This document shows positions 5,832-9,175 of a stretch of 9,175 bases of DNA, in pieces. A program made the position numbers and the translations under genes. Numbering within the stretch: position 1 is the stretch's first letter; the number at the start of each line of letters is the position of its first letter. This stretch comes from Candidatus Pelagibacterales bacterium. GTDB lineage: Bacteria > Pseudomonadota > Alphaproteobacteria > Rickettsiales > UBA1997. Location of the stretch: positions 1 through 9,175 of the forward strand of contig VHBV01000050.1 in NCBI GenBank assembly GCA_016882165.1. Reading direction: 5' to 3'. Below the pieces are notes generated by a model that did not search any database, was not told where the DNA came from, and worked only from the letters and a program-made list of their open reading frames with translations.

Positions 5832-7652
5832 ATGCCCGACAATAATAAAGTAACACAAACAAAACAGAGAGAAAAAACTTGGTATGTAGATAATTGGGAT
5901 ATTGAAGCCAATAACAATACTTACTACTCTATTAAGTCAGATGCTGCTGCTGCACAAATTGCAAGTACGCCATCGTATATTTCATTTTATTCTGAAAAAG
6001 ATTTTAAAAGCTTAAAAGTTAAAGAAAATAGTGAGAAGTTAAAATTACTTTCTGAGAATTTTCCTTTTTTTCAAAGGGTAAGTGGGGATGGTTTATGCGG
6101 TTTTCATGCAGCAATTGTTGCTACATTAGCAAAATGTGCAGATAATCCAAAATTGTTAAAAATCTTTAGAAAAAACTTGGAACAATATTCTGAGAATTGC
6201 AAAGATAATGAAAGCAAAATAGAAGTAAAAAAAACCTTTAGTTCAATTCTAAAAAAACTACCAGAAGATAATTTAACATTTGATAGATTTTATGAATTAG
6301 TTTCTGAAGAAGGACAAGACAATATTTCAAAAAAATTAGCGACTATTTTATTCAAAAATGCCGATTTTTCTCCAAAAGTTTTTAAAAATCCATTTCAAAC
6401 AGAATCTATAAAATATGATTTAGAAGCACAAAAAGAGTTTCTTAGAGATCCTAAGAAAGCAAAAATTTTAGTCAGTGACTTTTCAATTATTGACATAATG
6501 AAAAGTATTTCTCCTTTTAAAATTAAAACTGTTACATCGGAAAATTTAGAAGATTTTTTTGGTCACACTGCAAAAGATACTATTTATATTGTTAATGGTG
6601 ATGGGAAACATTTTGATATTTTATATTCAAAATCAGATGAAAATATCATTAAAGCTTCTCAGAAAGTAATTCAAAATGATAAATCCTTGAAAAATGATAA
6701 TAATATTAATGAAGCTAAAACGGCTATAATTCCTAGTGAAGAGTATGAAAAAAGAATAAAACGTGCAAAAATTGATCAGTTTAATTCAGTATATCGTAAC
6801 GAAAGTTTTAATCAAAAAGAGCGAAAAATATCTTTTGCTAAAAATGATCAAGTTATTGAATTTAATATTACAGACTCTCCTTCAGAATTGCAACTTAACT
6901 CTAAATACTTTTCTGATCAAAAAAGAGTTCAAAGTAATAATTTATATGATAAAGCTTTAATTAATAATTTTAATAAAGTTGCAACAGATTCAGCAACGGT
7001 AAGAATTTCTGAAGAAGAATATCAAAAGAGAATAAATAGTGCAAAAATTGATAAATCTAACTCAGTAGATAGTAACAGAATTTTAGATCAAAAAATATCT
7101 GATTATAAAATTAGTGATACTAATCTTGAAAGTTATGCAGAGCAAAAACGTTTTTCTAAATTAAACGAAAAAAAAGATACAAATAATGTAAATAATAATA
7201 AATTTGAAAAAAAACCAACAAATCAAAAAGCAATTGAAGTACTTGTAAAACCAACTGATGAACAAAAAGATGGTTACAAAATTTTTGATAATAAGTTGAT
7301 TAGAGCATTGTATAAAACTCATCAGGAATTTGCTAAAATTGGAAAAGGCAAAGAAAAAGAAGTTTGGAAAAGTCTTACAACTTTAGATAAAAGAGTTCTT
7401 GTTGAATCTTATAACAAAAGTCACGAAGGCTCAGAAATTAATTTTGATTCTTTATTCAGAGTTGCAAAACAAGGTGAAAAAGCAGAATTGACGGTAAAAT
7501 CTGAAAATTATGTTTTTGATGAAAGTAAAATTTCCGATCTTAAAAAAGTGTTGGATTATGCCGCTTCTCTAAAATCTCCAAATTCTACTTTCCAAAAAAC
7601 AGATGTTATTTCTTTTAAAGGAAAAAATTTAGGAACTTCTATTGCGCAGTAA
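5832..7652 (+). CDS. OTU-like cysteine protease (putative deubiquitinase effector)
   Basis: This 606-residue protein has no signal peptide or membrane helix. Residues 84-94 read SGDGLCGFHAA, matching the D-G-x-C active-site motif of OTU-family cysteine proteases (D86, C89). Residues 251-265 read IYIVNGDGKHFDILY, a plausible catalytic strand with H260 and D262. The Cys-to-His distance (171 residues) and the His-x-Asp arrangement are close to human otubain 1 (C91, H265, D267). OTU enzymes cut ubiquitin chains, and several intracellular bacteria use them as host-directed effectors; such a role here is inference. Residues ~270-480 are an Asn/Lys/Ser-rich, probably flexible linker containing a motif twice (303-320 and 395-412). 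Residues ~484-585 look folded but I do not recognise them. The gene has its own predicted promoter, follows tolQ, and overlaps the end of convergent ccmH by 24 nt. ATG 5832 has no Shine-Dalgarno. By eye it is more A-rich than its neighbours, consistent with acquisition. Confidence 0.75.
   Translation: MPDNNKVTQTKQREKTWYVDNWDIEANNNTYYSIKSDAAAAQIASTPSYISFYSEKDFKSLKVKENSEKLKLLSENFPFFQRVSGDGLCGFHAAIVATLAKCADNPKLLKIFRKNLEQYSENCKDNESKIEVKKTFSSILKKLPEDNLTFDRFYELVSEEGQDNISKKLATILFKNADFSPKVFKNPFQTESIKYDLEAQKEFLRDPKKAKILVSDFSIIDIMKSISPFKIKTVTSENLEDFFGHTAKDTIYIVNGDGKHFDILYSKSDENIIKASQKVIQNDKSLKNDNNINEAKTAIIPSEEYEKRIKRAKIDQFNSVYRNESFNQKERKISFAKNDQVIEFNITDSPSELQLNSKYFSDQKRVQSNNLYDKALINNFNKVATDSATVRISEEEYQKRINSAKIDKSNSVDSNRILDQKISDYKISDTNLESYAEQKRFSKLNEKKDTNNVNNNKFEKKPTNQKAIEVLVKPTDEQKDGYKIFDNKLIRALYKTHQEFAKIGKGKEKEVWKSLTTLDKRVLVESYNKSHEGSEINFDSLFRVAKQGEKAELTVKSENYVFDESKISDLKKVLDYAASLKSPNSTFQKTDVISFKGKNLGTSIAQ
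6738..6791 (+). repeat. Copy 1 of an internal protein motif in the OTU-like gene
   Basis: This segment encodes residues 303-320, EEYEKRIKRAKIDQFNSV. It pairs with 7014-7067, with 13 of 18 residues identical. The similarity is at protein level and is less tight in the DNA, so the duplication is old or the motif is under selection. Confidence 0.75.
7014..7067 (+). repeat. Copy 2 of an internal protein motif in the OTU-like gene
   Basis: This segment encodes residues 395-412, EEYQKRINSAKIDKSNSV, the partner of 6738-6791. The two copies lie 92 residues apart in the linker after the protease-like domain. The shared core is EEYxKRIxxAKIDxxNSV, with N and QK also shared a few residues later. Confidence 0.75.
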
Positions 7653-8033
7653 TTTTGTTTTTAACAGGTATAAAAATGGAATAATTGCAAAAAACAAAGG
7701 TAAAAACCACAGTAAAAAGTTATTTTTGCTTAGTTTTGCTGAAGTTAGAATATCTTCTCCAAACTGAGAGACTAAATCTTCTTTAATTTCTTCGTCGGTT
7801 TTTCCTTCAATAATTTTATTTCTAATCATTTTTCGCATTTCGAAAGAAAATTCTGTATTAGAGCTTTCGATAACTTGTCCTGAACAAACTAGGCAGCGAA
7901 CTTCTAAAAATAAATTTCTTGCTCTTTGTTCATCATATTCATTTTGCAAATGTTCTTCAGGCGTAAGAGCAAAAGAGTTTAGTGAAAAAAAAAGAAGAAT
8001 TAAAAAAATTTTTGTTATATAGAGTTTTAACAT
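7629..8033 (-). CDS. ccmH: Cytochrome c-type biogenesis protein CcmH
   Basis: CcmH is a membrane-anchored periplasmic thiol protein of the System I cytochrome c maturation pathway. It acts with CcmF to keep the CXXCH motif of apocytochrome c reduced for haem attachment. The 134-residue product has an N-terminal signal/hydrophobic segment (about 5-22, before ALTPEE). The family core is RCLVCSGQVIESSN, with the redox pair C47 and C50, followed by an SDxEI-like helix (GKTDEEIKEDLVSQFGE). A C-terminal membrane helix lies at about 105-124, and a basic tail follows. I chose ATG 8033; an in-frame TTG at 8069 would add 12 residues ahead of the signal sequence and is less likely. No other ccm gene is in view. 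Its 3' end overlaps the 3' end of the OTU-like gene by 24 nt. dapF lies 222 nt upstream on the same strand, with no clear promoter or Shine-Dalgarno between them. Confidence 0.93.
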   Translation of the reverse strand: MLKLYITKIFLILLFFSLNSFALTPEEHLQNEYDEQRARNLFLEVRCLVCSGQVIESSNTEFSFEMRKMIRNKIIEGKTDEEIKEDLVSQFGEDILTSAKLSKNNFLLWFLPLFFAIIPFLYLLKTKLLRNRSS

Positions 8034-8113
8034 TGCAAAGATTTTTTGTTGCAAGATTTTTGTTATCAATGAGATCTTATTTATATTTGTTATTTACGAG
8101 AAGAATTTTAACT

Positions 8114-8140
8114 AGAAGTTATACTTAATTTATAGCTTCT
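8114..8140. other. 10-bp hairpin in the dapF-ccmH gap
   Basis: AGAAGTTATA (8114-8123) and TATAGCTTCT (8131-8140) pair over 10 bp with one G-T wobble and a 7-nt loop. It lies within the 222-nt gap (8034-8255) between dapF and ccmH. The minus-strand continuation has only scattered T residues, so a terminator for dapF is possible but weak. The same gap holds a longer inverted pair, AACTCCA (8190-8196) and TGGAGTT (8225-8231). I see no small ORF or tRNA in the gap. Confidence 0.45.
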
Positions 8141-8255
8141 GTTATTGCCTAGAATTGCATTAAGCAAGGGTAGCAATCTACTTTTCTACAACTCCAAATT
8201 TAGTCTAACATTTGTAATGATTGGTGGAGTTAAAAGATTTTTAGTTGGTATCTGA

Positions 8256-9068
8256 TTAATTTATTTCAATCAAACCATCAAATATTTTTTCGAAACCGCC
8301 AGTCATAATTACTGAAGAGTTTTTACCATTCCATTCAATAATTAGATCACCACCTTTGAAACGAACGGTAATTTTATTAGAATTTATAAGCTTGTGTTTT
8401 ATTGCTAAAATTCCAACAGCACAAGCTCCACTTCCACATGCTAATGTTTCACCAGCACCACGTTCCCAAACTCTAACTTCAATTAAATTATCTGATAAGA
8501 TTTGTGCAAATTCTACGTTAGTTTTTTTAGGAAATATTTTATCAGTTTCAACTTTTGGTCCAATTTCAAAAAATTCTTTGTCAGAAATTGCTTTTTCAAC
8601 AAAAGTAACTGCATGAGGATTTCCAACATTCACACAACAGAATTTGAAACCATGAAGATGAATTTCTTGAGAGTTGTTTTTTTCTTGAAGAGGAATTTCT
8701 TGCCATTCAAATTTTGGAATTCCCATATGTACAGAAATTAAATTATCTTGAGTTTGAAGACAATTTAAAATTCCTGCTTCAGTTTCAATTTTAGCCTCAT
8801 TTGAGTTATTTTCTGTAAATAAAATTGAGGCAACGCATCGAGTTGCATTTCCACAAGCACCAGATAAAGATCCATCAGAATTATAAATAACCATCAGGCA
8901 ATCAGCTTTATTTGATTCTTCAAGAACAACCAATTGGTCACAGCCAATGTTTTTACGGTTGGATAATCGTTTAATTTCAGAAGTTGAGAGTTCAATTTTC
9001 TGATGGCGTGCGTCAAAAATTATAAAATCATTACCCAAACCATTCATTTTAACAAAAGGAACTCTCAT
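8256..9068 (-). CDS. dapF: Diaminopimelate epimerase
   Basis: DapF interconverts LL- and meso-diaminopimelate, the last step before lysine and the source of the meso-DAP crosslinker of peptidoglycan. It is a cofactor-independent cytoplasmic enzyme using two cysteines. The 270-residue product is the normal length (E. coli 274). It begins with FVKMNGLGNDFIIFD, the family's N-terminal signature. The first catalytic cysteine is C72 in SGACGNATRCVA and the second is C211 in ETLACGSGACA. NVGNPHAV (147-154) and ERGAGET (202-208) are also conserved. ATG 9068 fits the family start exactly. It lies 16 nt after the efp stop on the same strand, so efp and dapF are probably co-transcribed. No Shine-Dalgarno is present in that short A/T-rich gap. 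Retention of dapF indicates that the organism still makes meso-DAP. Confidence 0.98.
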   Translation of the reverse strand: MRVPFVKMNGLGNDFIIFDARHQKIELSTSEIKRLSNRKNIGCDQLVVLEESNKADCLMVIYNSDGSLSGACGNATRCVASILFTENNSNEAKIETEAGILNCLQTQDNLISVHMGIPKFEWQEIPLQEKNNSQEIHLHGFKFCCVNVGNPHAVTFVEKAISDKEFFEIGPKVETDKIFPKKTNVEFAQILSDNLIEVRVWERGAGETLACGSGACAVGILAIKHKLINSNKITVRFKGGDLIIEWNGKNSSVIMTGGFEKIFDGLIEIN

Positions 9069-9084
9069 TTTTTATATGAAAAAA

Positions 9085-9175
9085 TTATTTTTTCGCTCTT
9101 TCTACGTAAGTTGAATCATCTGTTCTGACAATAATTTTGTCACCAGATTCAATAAAAGGTGGGACCATAACTCGA
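9085..9175 (-). CDS. efp: Elongation factor P, C-terminal end (5' part outside window)
   Basis: EF-P binds ribosomes stalled on polyproline stretches and promotes peptide bond formation. Only the last 29 codons and the TAA (9085-9087) are in the window. Read on the minus strand they give RVMVPPFIESGDKI, then IVRTDDSTYVERAKK. This matches the end of EF-P's third domain (typical wording VPPFIxxGDxIxVxTxxxxYxxRA). The fragment is short, but the spacing of the PPF, GD, T and Y..RA residues is characteristic. YeiP-type EF-P-like proteins share this end, so a paralogue cannot be fully excluded. dapF follows after 16 nt. Confidence 0.88.
   Translation of the reverse strand, partial: RVMVPPFIESGDKIIVRTDDSTYVERAKK

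Noticed and set aside
8034..8069. TTG start at 8069 for ccmH
   Set aside because: It would put 12 extra residues before a normal signal sequence; ATG 8033 gives a standard CcmH N terminus.
8356..8741. Plus-strand open frames opposite dapF (8356-8616 and 8502-8741)
   Set aside because: They are antisense to strongly conserved dapF codons and show no family resemblance or start signals of their own.
1..9175. CRISPR arrays, tRNA or rRNA genes, transposases, integrases, toxin-antitoxin pairs
   Set aside because: No regularly spaced repeats, no tRNA T-arm-like sequence and no matching protein signatures were found on either strand.

Overview
The window comes from a strongly AT-rich bacterial chromosome. 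Family signatures point to an alphaproteobacterium: the TolQ, CcmH and short FtsK types fit that class, and a large OTU-protease-like protein fits a lineage that lives in or with eukaryotic cells. It is not a minimal Rickettsia-type genome, because leuB (leucine synthesis) is intact. dapF, fabD, efp and ccmH show that lysine/peptidoglycan precursor synthesis, type II fatty acid synthesis, EF-P and System I cytochrome c maturation are also present. Placement below class level is inference.

Layout, plus strand: the 3' end of fabD (2-427); a palindromic intergenic repeat (about 444-529) whose right end may supply the -35 box of leuB (569-1678); a cysteine-rich probable lipoprotein of unknown function (1688-2479), 9 nt after leuB; ftsK (2615-4933); tolQ (5024-5710) with no tolR beside it; and a 606-residue protein with an otubain-like Cys/His/Asp arrangement (5832-7652), which has its own good promoter. 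Minus strand: ccmH (7629-8033), whose end overlaps the end of the OTU gene by 24 nt; a 222-nt gap with a 10-bp hairpin; dapF (8256-9068); and the 3' end of efp (9085-9175), 16 nt upstream of dapF.

Most genes are core housekeeping. ftsK and tolQ both serve cell division (chromosome translocation at the septum and envelope constriction) and lie side by side. The OTU-like gene is the clear accessory element. It sits directly after tolQ, where tolR is usually found, and carries a protease-like N-terminal domain, a long Asn/Lys-rich linker with two copies of a short motif, and a compact C-terminal region I do not recognise. It is the best candidate here for an undescribed host-interaction protein.

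None of the seven visible start codons has a recognisable Shine-Dalgarno sequence. The predicted transcription starts of leuB and ftsK lie close to their ATGs, suggesting that short-leader or SD-independent initiation is normal in this organism. No tRNA, rRNA, CRISPR array, transposase or integrase is visible.
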